A stretch of DNA of 64,000 nucleotides from Blastococcus sp. CT_GayMR16 (GTDB lineage Bacteria; Actinomycetota; Actinomycetes; Mycobacteriales; Geodermatophilaceae): NCBI RefSeq assembly GCF_004570875.1, contig NZ_SPQK01000016.1:1-64000 (forward strand), given 5' to 3'. The translations under genes and the position numbers were made by a program. The notes under the pieces were generated by a model. The model was not told the origin of the DNA. It searched no databases and saw only the letters and a program-made list of their open reading frames with translations. Below are positions 33,077 through 40,968 of this stretch, piece after piece; the first letter of the stretch is position 1, and every line of letters starts with the position of its first letter.

Positions 33077-33102
33077 GCTTGATAAAGCATCTGCTTGAAT
33101 AA
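33077..33102. promoter_or_regulatory. Candidate operator of second ArsR module
   Basis: Two near-direct repeats GCTTGATAA (33077-33085) and GCTTGAATAA (33093-33102) sit just upstream of the ArsR ATG at 33108 in an AT-rich island, with an AAGCA-TC-TGCTT inverted repeat (33085-33096) between them. It differs from the TCAACC operator of the first ArsR module, so the two regulators probably have separate targets. Confidence 0.55.
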
Positions 33103-33107
33103 CCGCC

Positions 33108-33455
33108 ATGGAGATCACCGTCGACGACCAGCGGCTCGACGCCATGTTCGCCGCGCTCGCCGACCGCACCCGGCGCGACATCGTGGCCCGGCTCAGCGAG
33201 GGCGAGGCGACGGTGAAGGAACTGGCGGCGCCGTACGCCATGACCATGCAGGCCGTCTCGCAGCACATCCGGGTGCTCGAGCGGTGCGGCCTGATCAGCC
33301 GCGGCCGGCACCGGCAGAGCCGACCGTGCCGGCTGGAACCGCGGGCGCTGGAGACCGCCGTGTCGTGGATGGAGGAGAGCCGGCGCGCGTGGGCGGAGCG
33401 GATGGACCGGCTGGAGTCCCACCTCGCCCGTCTGCAGGACGGCGGGGAACAGTGA
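33108..33455 (+). CDS. ArsR-family winged-helix regulator (second copy)
   Basis: A 115-residue repressor: FAALADRTRRDIVARLSEGE, VKELAAPYAMTMQAVSQHIRV (recognition helix) and LISRGRHRQSRPCRLE (wing), then a C-terminal helix with WMEESRRAWAERMDRLE. There is no metal-binding Cys pair. It is a paralogue of the regulator at 18170 with altered recognition helix residues, consistent with its different operator. Its stop overlaps the GTG of the next SRPBCC gene (33452-33455). Confidence 0.92.
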   Translation: MEITVDDQRLDAMFAALADRTRRDIVARLSEGEATVKELAAPYAMTMQAVSQHIRVLERCGLISRGRHRQSRPCRLEPRALETAVSWMEESRRAWAERMDRLESHLARLQDGGEQ

Positions 33456-33886
33456 GCGCCGACCAGCTGGTCTACCGGAAGGTCTTCCGAGCGCCGCGCG
33501 AGCTGCTGTGGCGGTGTCTCACCGAGCCCGCGGAGCTCGCGCAGTTCTGGGGCCCGCGCGGGATGACCACCCCGCTCGACGGCATCGTCGTCGAGCTGCG
33601 CAGCGGTGGCCGGTTCGAGACCCTGATGCTCGGCGAGCACGGCAGCCACCAGATGCTCGCCACCTTCACCGAGGTCGTCCCGCCCGAACGGCTCGCCTGG
33701 GTCGAACCGGCCAGCGGTGTGCACACGACCAGCACCCTCACCGACCTCGGCAACGGCAGCACCGAGGTCGTCATCGAGCAGCGCCACGTGCCCGAGCCGA
33801 TGCGCTCGCCGGAAGCCCGCGCGGGCTTCCTCACCTCCCTCGACAAGCTCGAGGAGCACCTTGCCCACCTGACCGAGCCCATCTGA
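33452..33886 (+). CDS. SRPBCC / AHSA1-family protein (second copy)
   Basis: A 144-residue helix-grip ligand-binding protein: VYRKVFRAPRELLWRCLTEP, ELAQFWGPRGMTTPLDG, GGRFETLMLGEHGSHQMLAT and a C-terminal FLTSLDKLEEHLAHL helix. It is coupled to the ArsR gene by GTGA. Same order as the module at 18170-19017, but the downstream gene is different (a maleylpyruvate-isomerase-fold protein rather than a VOC protein). Confidence 0.9.
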   Translation: MSADQLVYRKVFRAPRELLWRCLTEPAELAQFWGPRGMTTPLDGIVVELRSGGRFETLMLGEHGSHQMLATFTEVVPPERLAWVEPASGVHTTSTLTDLGNGSTEVVIEQRHVPEPMRSPEARAGFLTSLDKLEEHLAHLTEPI

Positions 33887-33902
33887 CCCGAGAGGACCAA
33901 CC

Positions 33903-34499
33903 GTGACCGACCTCCAGTCCTGGGTGGCGCCGACGTTCCACGGCCTCGCCGACCTGCTCGCCTCCGCGCCTGCCGAGACGTGGGACGCCCCGTCGCTCTG
34001 CGAGAAGTGGCAGGTCCGCCACGTGGTCGCGCACGTGACGATGCCGGCGCGGCTGACGCCCGAGCAGTTCGGCGCCGAGATGGCGGCGGCCGGCGGCGAC
34101 TTCGGCCTGCTCTCCAACAGCGTGGCCGCCCGCGACGCTTCCCTGCCGGTCGCCGACCACCTGGACGCGCTTCGCTCGCCGCTGCTGCACCGGTGGCAGC
34201 CGCCGGGCGGCGGCGCGGCCGGTGCGCTCAGCCATGCCGTCATCCATTCCCTCGACGTGACGGTCGCGCTCGACCGGCCGGCGGTTGCGCCGGTCGAGGC
34301 CGTGGTCGCCGTCCTCGACCAGCTCACCGCCGCGAACGGCGCGTGGTTCGGGGTCGACCTGACAGGCGTCCGGCTCGAGGCGGCCGACATCGACTGGAAC
34401 TGGGGAAGCGGCGAAGTCGTGGGCGCCGACAGTGGCGCCCTGGTGGCGCTCCTGAGTGGCCGCGCCCTGCCTGACGGCCGCGCGCTGCCCCGCGCCTGA
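33903..34499 (+). CDS. Maleylpyruvate isomerase / mycothiol-dependent (DinB-like) family protein
   Basis: A 198-residue helical-bundle protein of the TIGR03083 family. It shows WDAPSLCEKWQVRHVVAHVTM near the N-terminus (the W-x3-S/T-L-C-x-x-W-x-V-x-x-V-x-A-H pattern whose His contributes to the metal site) and GALSHAVIHSLDVTVAL (second His pair). Relatives are mycothiol-dependent isomerases or S-transferases. GTG 33903 lies 16 bp past the SRPBCC stop, so it belongs to the ArsR operon. Confidence 0.85.
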   Translation: MTDLQSWVAPTFHGLADLLASAPAETWDAPSLCEKWQVRHVVAHVTMPARLTPEQFGAEMAAAGGDFGLLSNSVAARDASLPVADHLDALRSPLLHRWQPPGGGAAGALSHAVIHSLDVTVALDRPAVAPVEAVVAVLDQLTAANGAWFGVDLTGVRLEAADIDWNWGSGEVVGADSGALVALLSGRALPDGRALPRA

Positions 34500-34570
34500 C
34501 TCGCCTTGCGATGACTTCCGGCCGCTGAGCTGGTCTGCACCTCCGTCCCCCGTCCACCCAAGGAGCCCTC

Positions 34571-35440
34571 ATGGACACGCAGAGCGTCACCCGCCACCAC
34601 CTCGACGTGCCCGGCGGCCGCGTCTACTACGAGGTGCGTGGGTCGGGTCCGCTCCTCCTGGTGGTCGGGCAGCCGATGACCAGCGGTCCCTTCGCGCCGC
34701 TGGCCGACCTGCTCGCCGAGGACCACACCGTGGTGACCTACGACCCGCACGGGGTGGGCGAGAGCACGATGGACGACCCGTCGCAGGACGTGACGCCGGA
34801 GGTCGAGGCGGACGACCTGGCCGCGATCATCGACGCGGTGGGCGGTGCCCCCGCGGACGTGTTCGGCAGCAGTGGTGGCGCCGTCGCCGGACTGGCCCTG
34901 GTCGTCCGGCACCCGGAGAAGGTCGGCACGCTGATCGCCCACGAGCCACCCGTGGCCGAGTTGCTGCCCGACGCCGCTCACATCCGCGCCGCGGTCGACC
35001 AGGTCGAGGACGCCTACCGGGCACACGGTGCCGGGGCGGGCTGGGGTGGGTTCATCGACCTCGTGATGCACGACGGCCCGATGACCGACGCCGGACCGGC
35101 GCCTGTCCAGTGGCCACCCGCGGGCGGGAGCGGCGACGAGGGGCCGGCGCCCGAGCCGTCAGCTAAGCGGCAGGCCGACGACGAGACCTTCTTCCTGCGG
35201 ATGCTGAAGCCGTTCACCCGCTACCAGCCGCCGGTCGACGCCCTCCGGTCCGCCGGCCCGCGCATCGTCGTCGCGGTGGGCGAGAACTCCGGCGAGGAGA
35301 TCGCGGGTCGCTCCGCCGAGGCGCTGGCCGAACGCCTGGGCAGCCTGCTCGTCCGCTTCCCCGGCGACCACGGTGGCTTCATGGCCGACCCGGCGGGGTT
35401 CGCGGCCGCGATCCGGCAGGTGTCAGCCGGGTCCCGGTGA
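34571..35440 (+). CDS. Alpha/beta hydrolase
   Basis: A 289-residue hydrolase: LLLVVGQPMTSGPFAPLADL (oxyanion region), VTYDPHGVGEST, nucleophile elbow DVFGSSGGAVAGLAL (G-x-S-x-G) and a C-terminal FPGDHGGFMADPAGFA with the catalytic His. A linker rich in Gly, Pro and Glu (about residues 180-200) precedes the lid. ATG at 34571 with AAGGAG upstream. It may be the last gene of the second ArsR module, 71 bp after the preceding stop. Esterase, lactonase or epoxide hydrolase cannot be told apart. Confidence 0.87.
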   Translation: MDTQSVTRHHLDVPGGRVYYEVRGSGPLLLVVGQPMTSGPFAPLADLLAEDHTVVTYDPHGVGESTMDDPSQDVTPEVEADDLAAIIDAVGGAPADVFGSSGGAVAGLALVVRHPEKVGTLIAHEPPVAELLPDAAHIRAAVDQVEDAYRAHGAGAGWGGFIDLVMHDGPMTDAGPAPVQWPPAGGSGDEGPAPEPSAKRQADDETFFLRMLKPFTRYQPPVDALRSAGPRIVVAVGENSGEEIAGRSAEALAERLGSLLVRFPGDHGGFMADPAGFAAAIRQVSAGSR

Positions 35441-35464
35441 CCGGCCTTCGGTCCGGGCTTCCGG

Positions 35465-35908
35465 TCAGCCCGCTGGTGAACTGGTCGTCGGGATCGGCAG
35501 CGTCGGGCTGGGCGTCGTCGCCGGCGTGCTCGGGAGGCTGCTCCCCGTCGTCCCCTCCGGCGTCGTCGTCTCGAGGGGTCCCGTGGTCGTCGACTCCGGC
35601 GTGGTCGTCGGCAGTTCCTCGGTCGACCCGGGTGCGGTCGTCGTCGTCGTCGTCGTCGCCGTCGGCTCCGGTGCGGGTGCCGTCGTGGACGCAGGCGCCT
35701 GGACGCCGGTGCCGGTCGTCGCCGTCCCCGTCGTCTCCGGGCGGATGTTGAGGTAGAGCGTCCCGATCGCCAGGAAGAGGACGGCCAGGACGACGGTCGA
35801 CGTCCGCGCGCGGCCGAGGTGTGCGGGGATCCGGGACCAGCGCGACGGGGCCGGGGCGGTGCTGACCGTGGGGGTGACCGCCGGCTGCTCCTGCGGAGGC
35901 TCGCTCAC
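35465..35908 (-). CDS. Thr/Pro-rich single-pass membrane protein
   Basis: A 147-residue protein: ~35-residue Pro-rich cytoplasmic N-terminus, one membrane helix (STVVLAVLFLAIGTLYLNI), then a ~90-residue low-complexity outer tail dominated by Thr, Pro, Ser and Glu, including a TTTTTTT run. Such tails are often O-glycosylated or span the cell wall in actinobacteria. GTG 35908 overlaps the mscS stop (35905-35908), so it is co-translated with the channel. No catalytic domain; family not recognised. Confidence 0.75.
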   Translation of the reverse strand: MSEPPQEQPAVTPTVSTAPAPSRWSRIPAHLGRARTSTVVLAVLFLAIGTLYLNIRPETTGTATTGTGVQAPASTTAPAPEPTATTTTTTTAPGSTEELPTTTPESTTTGPLETTTPEGTTGSSLPSTPATTPSPTLPIPTTSSPAG

Positions 35909-36798
35909 CGGTCCCCCTCCCGTGCGAGATCCTGGGTCGCCGGGTTCTCCACCGGCGGCGGTGGCGGCACGCTCAGCCCCTGGTCGCGGAACGCCAGGAC
36001 GACGCGGGCGCGCAGGTCACGGCCCACCTCGAACTGCTTGCCGGGCAGCGTGCGGGCGACCATCCGCACGTTGACCTGGTCCAGGTCGAGGCTCTCCACA
36101 CCCATCACGCTGGGCGGGTCGAGCAGCAGTCGGCGCAGGCCGGGGTCCCGGAAGGCCTCGCGGCCCACCTCGCGCAGGATCTCGTTCACCCGGTTCACGT
36201 CCACGCTGGTCGGGATCGGGACGTCGACGACGGCACGGGCCCAGTCGCGGGAGAGGTTCACGACCTTCGCGATCGCCCCGTTGGGCACCGTGATGACCTC
36301 GCCGTTCGGCGAGCGCATCCGGGTCACGCGCAGGGTGACGTCCTCGACGGTGCCGGTCGCCGGCTCGCCCGCCCCGGTGACGGTGATCGAGACGACGTCG
36401 CCGAAGCCGTACTGCCGCTCGGTGATGATGAAGAAGCCGGCCAGCACGTCGCCGACGATCCGCTGCGCGCCGAAGCCGAGCCCGACGCCGAGGACGGTGG
36501 CGGGCGCGACCAGCCCGGTGACCGGCACGCCCAGCCGCTCGAGGACGAAGAACACCGAGATCGAATAGATGAGCACGATCGCCGCCCAGGTGAGTACCTG
36601 GGTCAGGGAGTGCCGGTGCTTGGCGGCCTCGGACCGCACGAGGACGTCGCCCCCGGTGGAGCGGTTGTCGATCCGGTCGGTGATCCGGCCTCCGACCCAG
36701 CCCACGAACCGGGCCAGCAGGATCGACCCGATGATGATCAGGACGACCTCGAGGCCGCGCCCGGACAGCCAGTCGCGCAGTTCGGCCAGGGGACTCAT
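35905..36798 (-). CDS. mscS: MscS-family small-conductance mechanosensitive channel
   Basis: A 297-residue channel protein. After an N-terminal helix (GLEVVLIIIGSILLARFVGWV) and a second helix comes the pore helix region LVAPATVLGVGLGFGAQRIV, followed by DVLAGFFIITERQYGFGDVV and the beta domain GTVEDVTLRVTRMRSPNGEV and VPNGAIAKVVNLS, all MscS hallmarks. It opens on membrane tension to release osmolytes. ATG 36798 is the natural start. Its stop overlaps the Thr-rich membrane protein, an unusual fixed partner. Confidence 0.93.
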   Translation of the reverse strand: MSPLAELRDWLSGRGLEVVLIIIGSILLARFVGWVGGRITDRIDNRSTGGDVLVRSEAAKHRHSLTQVLTWAAIVLIYSISVFFVLERLGVPVTGLVAPATVLGVGLGFGAQRIVGDVLAGFFIITERQYGFGDVVSITVTGAGEPATGTVEDVTLRVTRMRSPNGEVITVPNGAIAKVVNLSRDWARAVVDVPIPTSVDVNRVNEILREVGREAFRDPGLRRLLLDPPSVMGVESLDLDQVNVRMVARTLPGKQFEVGRDLRARVVLAFRDQGLSVPPPPPVENPATQDLAREGDR

Positions 36799-36880
36799 CG
36801 CGGCGCCGTCCGCGGGCTCGGTCGGTTCGTCATTGCTGCCACCTTGGCCGGTCGGGAGGGCCGCTGCCAAATCCCGCTGA

Positions 36881-37672
36881 TCAGCGGGGCTCCACGAACA
36901 GCGACTGGGTGGACCGTCCGATCGCCCCCGCCTCGTCGAACAGGACGGCGTAGCACTGGGCGGCCCCGGCACCCCCCAGCACCGTCGTGGCGTCCATCCC
37001 CAGCCAGTCCCCCTGCGGCGGCCGGTGCAGGGCCACGCTGAGGTCGACGTTCGCGAACGTGGCGCTCTTCCAGTCGAGTGCCGCCGAGATGCCGCTGGCG
37101 GCGTCGGTCATCACCAGCAGGTGCTGCAGCGGTGTCATGGGCTCGCCGGCGACGAGCTCGCACTCCGGCCGCGTCCACGCCGAGGCCGGTCCGGGGGAGT
37201 TGAAGCTGCCGGTGGCGAACCGCCACTCGAGCGCGCGGTGGTAGGCGATGTCCTCGGTGAAGAACGCGGCGTCCTCCTGGCGGCTGTCCAGCGGTCCGGC
37301 GGCAGCGGGATGCGTATCGGGCTGCCGGTCGGCGGCACCGTCCGCCCGGGTGCGCATCCGCCAGGCGGCCAGCCGCATGAGCGGGCGCTCGTCGCCGGCG
37401 GTCAGGACGGCCTCCACCAGTTCGATCCGCCGGCCGGGGCGGACGACGGACGCGCTGATCCGGATCGGGCCGACCGGCACGGGCCCGAAGATGTCGTAGG
37501 CCATCCGCACCGTCTGCCCGCCGTCGATGGCGCTCGCCCGCTCGGCCTCGCGCAGCAGCAGGGCGGCTGGCGGTCCGGCGTGCTGCAGCCCCGGGTCCCA
37601 GGGGCCGATGGTCAGCGCGGTGGCCTCGTAGCCGCCGTCCGCCGGGAGATAGAGGGATGCGGGCAGCTCCAT
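36881..37672 (-). CDS. Acyl-CoA thioesterase family protein (TesB-like double hot-dog)
   Basis: A 263-residue protein with two hot-dog halves: GPWDPGLQHAGPPAALLLREAE in the first and GEPMTPLQHLLVMTDAASGIS plus NVDLSVALHRPPQGDWLGMD in the second, the usual pattern of actinobacterial TesB-like thioesterases. ATG 37672. The gene is 31 bp downstream of the F420-type gene and may share its transcript. Acyl chain preference unknown. Confidence 0.83.
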   Translation of the reverse strand: MELPASLYLPADGGYEATALTIGPWDPGLQHAGPPAALLLREAERASAIDGGQTVRMAYDIFGPVPVGPIRISASVVRPGRRIELVEAVLTAGDERPLMRLAAWRMRTRADGAADRQPDTHPAAAGPLDSRQEDAAFFTEDIAYHRALEWRFATGSFNSPGPASAWTRPECELVAGEPMTPLQHLLVMTDAASGISAALDWKSATFANVDLSVALHRPPQGDWLGMDATTVLGGAGAAQCYAVLFDEAGAIGRSTQSLFVEPR

Positions 37673-37703
37673 GCCCAGCAGTCTGTCGGGTCGGTCAGGA
37701 GGG

Positions 37704-38171
37704 TCAGGACGCCGGGCCGGTCTCCTCCAGCCGGACTGCCCGCCGGAGCATGCAGAGTTCGGCGTCGGTACCCGTCCAGCCCGGCGGCAGGCTGAGCCCG
37801 ACGTGCCGGGCCCCCGAGGTCGTGATGGCGGTCCGGAGCACGGCTGCTGCCTCGGCCTGGTCGTCGACCAGCACTCCGGTCGCCGCCCACCGGCGGCCAC
37901 GGGAGGCGACCCGGACCGCTGCGCCGCCGGTGAAGTTGAGCGCCCAGGGGGCGTCGGTGAGCGCGTACAGCGCGTCGCCGTGCCGGCGGGCGAGGACCGG
38001 GACCGACAGCCGGCGACCGCTGCGGCGGCCGGTGAACTCCAGGACGAGCAGGTCGCCGGTCCAGCGCCCCGCCGGGGAGCGGGCGATCGACCGGACGACG
38101 GGGTTGACCAGCCAGCGCATGAGTCCGCGCGGTGGCGTGGCGGATCGCGGTCCCGCGCTGGTGGAGGTCAC
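37704..38171 (-). CDS. Deazaflavin (F420)-dependent nitroreductase family protein (Ddn-like)
   Basis: A 155-residue split-barrel protein of the DDN family: LLVLEFTGRRSGRRLSVPVL, ALYALTDAPWALNFTGG and RVASRGRRWAATGVLVDD are its signatures, with the Arg/Ser residues that contact F420 phosphate. Members use reduced F420 to reduce quinones or nitro compounds. GTG 38171 overlaps the stop of the NTF2 gene, and the pair is divergent from a TetR regulator. Confidence 0.86.
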   Translation of the reverse strand: MTSTSAGPRSATPPRGLMRWLVNPVVRSIARSPAGRWTGDLLVLEFTGRRSGRRLSVPVLARRHGDALYALTDAPWALNFTGGAAVRVASRGRRWAATGVLVDDQAEAAAVLRTAITTSGARHVGLSLPPGWTGTDAELCMLRRAVRLEETGPAS

Positions 38172-38617
38172 GGCGCGCTCCCCACCGTGCGCTCGACCGC
38201 CGTGGCGACGGCGACGCTCTCGGCGTCCACCTCTTCCATGTAGAAGCGGCTCCACCGGATGGCGTCGTCTCCGGTGTCCGCCGCACCGGCGGACCCGATG
38301 CCGAGCACCGTGACACCGCGCATGCGCATGTGCGTCCCGTCGCCGCGGGTGCCCGACCAGTCCCACTCCGCCCAGAGCGTGGCCGGATCCCGGGGTGCGC
38401 TGGTGCCCCACCGGACGAGGACGGCGGCCAGATCGGGGACCGCGGCCAGGATGTGCGACCAGTTCTCGCGCACCTGCGCGCGCCCGCTGAAACCACGGGA
38501 GGGGTGCACGGGCGTCTCGTTGAGGTACTCGGGAACGAAGCAGGCGGCCACCGCGACCGGATCGTGGCCGTTGATGGCCCGGAAGAGGCTGCCGAGCGCA
38601 GCCGGGACGTCGTCCAT
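38168..38617 (-). CDS. NTF2/SnoaL-like protein
   Basis: A 149-residue cone-fold protein: LFRAINGHDPVAVAACFVPEY, the VRENWSHILAAVPDLAAVLV segment and a C-terminal WSRFYMEEVD are typical of SnoaL-like polyketide cyclase/ester-isomerase relatives. The fold binds small molecules; activity cannot be assigned. ATG 38617 lies 31 bp from the divergent TetR start. It begins the NTF2-Ddn-thioesterase string. Confidence 0.84.
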   Translation of the reverse strand: MDDVPAALGSLFRAINGHDPVAVAACFVPEYLNETPVHPSRGFSGRAQVRENWSHILAAVPDLAAVLVRWGTSAPRDPATLWAEWDWSGTRGDGTHMRMRGVTVLGIGSAGAADTGDDAIRWSRFYMEEVDAESVAVATAVERTVGSAP

Positions 38618-38634
38618 GACGATTCTCTTTTCGA

Positions 38635-38648
38635 TACAGCTATCTGTA
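38635..38648. promoter_or_regulatory. Candidate TetR operator
   Basis: Perfect inverted repeat TACAG-CTAT-CTGTA in the 31-bp gap between the divergent NTF2 gene and the TetR gene, ending at the base before the TetR ATG. Its position would let the repressor block both directions, and the TetR mRNA is probably leaderless or nearly so. Confidence 0.68.
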
Positions 38649-39329
38649 ATGGATACTGCGACGGTGGACCCCTCGCTTCCCCCCGTCAAGAGGCGCTACG
38701 ACGGCGGCCGCAGGCGTGCCCGGGCCGGCGAGGCGCGACGGCGGGTCCTGGACGCGGCGCGTCGGCTCTTCCTGGAGCGCGGCTACGCCGCCACCACGGT
38801 CGCAGCCCTGGCCGCGGACGCCGGGGTGTCCGTCGAATCGGTCTACAAGGTCTTCGGCAGCAAGGCCCGGCTGGTGCTCGCCCTGTTCCACGACGCCGTC
38901 GCCGGGCACGGGTCGGAATCCGCCGAGCTGCGCGCGGACCGGCTGTCGACGGACGAGAGCGACCCGCGACGGCGACTCAGGGGCTTCGGGAACCTCGTCG
39001 CCGAGGTGACCCCCCGGGTGGCGCCGCTGATGCTCCTGGTCCGGGCCGCGGCCCAGACCGATGCCGAGCTCCGCGACATCTGGGAGCAGATGCTGTCCGA
39101 GCGTCTGGAGCGCACGGCCGGGCACGCTCGCGCGCTGGCCGACGGGGGACACCTGCGCCCCGGCGTCACCGTCGACGAGGCGCGCGACGTGCTGTGGCTC
39201 TACAACGCACCGGAGGTCTACGAACTCATGGTCATCCGGCGGCAGTGGTCCCCACGCCGCTTCGGGGACTGGGTAGGGAAGGCCTACGTCGCCGCCCTGC
39301 TGAGCGACGCATCAGGGTCCGCCGTCTGA
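38649..39329 (+). CDS. TetR-family transcriptional regulator
   Basis: A 226-residue regulator. The N-terminal HTH is RRRVLDAARRLFLERGYAAT followed by TVAALAADAGVSVESVYKVF, then a helical ligand/dimerisation domain. ATG 38649 directly follows the palindrome at 38635-38648. It probably represses the divergent NTF2-Ddn-thioesterase genes and itself. Its last 18 bases overlap the convergent membrane-protein gene. Confidence 0.92.
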   Translation: MDTATVDPSLPPVKRRYDGGRRRARAGEARRRVLDAARRLFLERGYAATTVAALAADAGVSVESVYKVFGSKARLVLALFHDAVAGHGSESAELRADRLSTDESDPRRRLRGFGNLVAEVTPRVAPLMLLVRAAAQTDAELRDIWEQMLSERLERTAGHARALADGGHLRPGVTVDEARDVLWLYNAPEVYELMVIRRQWSPRRFGDWVGKAYVAALLSDASGSAV

Positions 39330-39695
39330 GCCCCCCGAGCGGCGGGTCTCCCAGACCGCCGTCGCCGTCCAGGCCGCTGCGGCGACGGCGATCACCGACC
39401 ACAGCCAGCGCAGGTCGGCATCCGTCGAGAGCAGCAGGAGGACGGCGACGACGAGGACCGCACCCGCCAGCGGAACCGTGTGGAAGAGCGTGCGCAGGGT
39501 GTCCGGGCCCGGGATCGCGATGAACACGACCGTGGCGACGACGAGCAGGAATCCGCACAGCGCCGCCAGGAACATCGAGGTCACGCCGTACTCGTCCGGC
39601 AGGGCGATCGCGCCGAGCCCGAAGGCGACGGTCCCGAGGGCGAGCCCGAGCAGGGTGCGGCGTCGGCGGTCGGACCACCGTGGCCTGCTGTCCAC
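39312..39695 (-). CDS. Hypothetical four-helix membrane protein
   Basis: A 127-residue protein with a basic N-terminus (PRWSDRRRRT) and four predicted membrane helices (around LLGLALGTVAFGLGAIAL, SMFLAALCGFLLVVATVVFI, VPLAGAVLVVAVLLLLS and WLWSVIAVAAAAWTATAVW). The positive-inside rule puts the N-terminus in the cytoplasm. I do not recognise the family. GTG 39695. Its end overlaps the 3' end of the TetR gene. Confidence 0.72.
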   Translation of the reverse strand: MDSRPRWSDRRRRTLLGLALGTVAFGLGAIALPDEYGVTSMFLAALCGFLLVVATVVFIAIPGPDTLRTLFHTVPLAGAVLVVAVLLLLSTDADLRWLWSVIAVAAAAWTATAVWETRRSGGSDGGP

Positions 39696-39722
39696 GCAGC
39701 CCAGTGTGCCTCGCGGGCCCGG

Positions 39723-40274
39723 TCAGCCGTTCTGGTCGTAGGCCGCCCGCAGGAGGGCCCGGACCTCGTCGTCGACGTCGGCCACGGAGAAGAGCTGGAC
39801 GCGATGGGTGGCCGATCCGGGCGCGTTGGCGGGTTGCAGGCGGGCAGCCGCCGGGGGTTCGGGCAGCCGGAGGCCGAGGTCGACCCGGGTGGCCGTCGCG
39901 GCCGCCACGGCGGCGAACTGCCGACGGCGCACGAACGGCACGTACGTGCCCCGCCCCTCCAGGACGACGTCGTCGCCGAACCCCACGGCCGCCTCCCGCA
40001 GGGCGTCGAAGATCGGCCGCAGCGCAACCTTGGCGCCGGTGTACTGCGCGTCGACGTAGCCCTCCACGGTCGGGCGCACCCAGCCGGCGGCCCGTGCCGC
40101 GGCGTCGGCGATCGCCCATTGGCTGTTCTGCTTGACGCCGTGCACGTCCTTCAGCCACCGGCGGACGGCGTTCTGGTCGAGCGGATCGACGCCGGACTCC
40201 GCCACGAGCGCCACCCAGTCCTCCAGGGACCGGCCGGTGCGCTCGGCTATCGAGTCGGTGACGGCGCTCGTCAT
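39723..40274 (-). CDS. DUF4287 / DUF5655 domain protein
   Basis: A 183-residue protein. The N-terminal half (SIAERTGRSLEDWVALV, WLKDVHGVKQNSQWAIADA) matches DUF4287; the C-terminal half (LRPIFDALREAAVGFGDDV, GRGTYVPFVRRRQFAAV) matches DUF5655, a possible transport-associated domain. Function unknown. ATG 40274 is preferred; an in-frame GTG at 40292 adds six residues. It precedes the membrane-protein gene by 27 bp, possibly the same transcript. Confidence 0.82.
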   Translation of the reverse strand: MTSAVTDSIAERTGRSLEDWVALVAESGVDPLDQNAVRRWLKDVHGVKQNSQWAIADAAARAAGWVRPTVEGYVDAQYTGAKVALRPIFDALREAAVGFGDDVVLEGRGTYVPFVRRRQFAAVAAATATRVDLGLRLPEPPAAARLQPANAPGSATHRVQLFSVADVDDEVRALLRAAYDQNG

Positions 40275-40479
40275 GTCGTCGGGAGTCGGCACGGGCAGAC
40301 GGTATTCCCACCCGGGGTACGGCGACCGGGTGGTCACGCAGCGTCGCGGCCGGGCCACCACCGGCGTGTCGCCCCCGGCGCGCCGACGGTGTGGCGGCCA
40401 CCACTACGGGTTCTGTCGGTGGCCCTGCGTAACGTTGGTCCCGACGGCGGTGCCGTCGGCAGGGCTGGGGGAGCAGGGC

Positions 40480-40917
40480 ATGGTTCGGGCGCATGAGCGG
40501 GACGCCTCGCGACGGTTGGGGCGGGCCTCGGGTGGACGTCGTCCCTGGTGGGTGGGCCACCCCGTGCCCCGTCGTCCTGCCGCCGGGCTGGACTGGGAGT
40601 CGTCGGGCACGCGCGCGGTTGTGACGGTGCGCGGCGAGGTGGGCGCCCAGCTGGAGTCGTTCCTGGCCGGCCGTCCCCTGGCCGGCTGTCGGGAGCTGGA
40701 CATCGACCTCGCCGGAGTTGCCTCGATCGGCTCGCTCGGGCTGTCCGCCTTGCTCGGTGTCCGGAGATGGGCTCTCCAGCGCGGCATCGCGCTGCGCCTT
40801 CGGGGCGTCCAGCCGTCGGTCTGGCGGGCGTTCGAGGTGACCGGGCTGGACCGTGCGTTCGCCCGCGGCGCCGAGGACCGCGGGCCGCAGCCGGTTCAGG
40901 AGCTGGCCCTCTTCTAG
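40480..40917 (+). CDS. STAS-domain protein (anti-sigma-factor antagonist-like)
   Basis: A 145-residue protein: a basic ~45-residue N-terminus, then a STAS domain with AVVTVRGEVGAQLESFL, ELDIDLAGVASIGSLGLSAL and FEVTGLDRAF. In SpoIIAA-type antagonists the central motif is D-S-S-G with a phosphorylated second Ser; here it is G-S-L-G, so the usual kinase switch is probably lost. It may be constitutively active or respond to something else. ATG 40480 follows GGGGGAGCAGGG. Monocistronic, between DUF4287 and Lrp. Confidence 0.82.
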   Translation: MVRAHERDASRRLGRASGGRRPWWVGHPVPRRPAAGLDWESSGTRAVVTVRGEVGAQLESFLAGRPLAGCRELDIDLAGVASIGSLGLSALLGVRRWALQRGIALRLRGVQPSVWRAFEVTGLDRAFARGAEDRGPQPVQELALF

Positions 40918-40968
40918 CCGCACCGAGCCGCCGGCCGAGCCGGCCGGCCCCGCTGGCTACGATCTCCG

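Noticed and set aside
35560-35720. GTC-rich simple repeat as a possible CRISPR or tandem repeat array
   Set aside because: It encodes the Thr-rich tail of the membrane protein on the minus strand; periodicity is codon-level low complexity, with no repeat-spacer structure.
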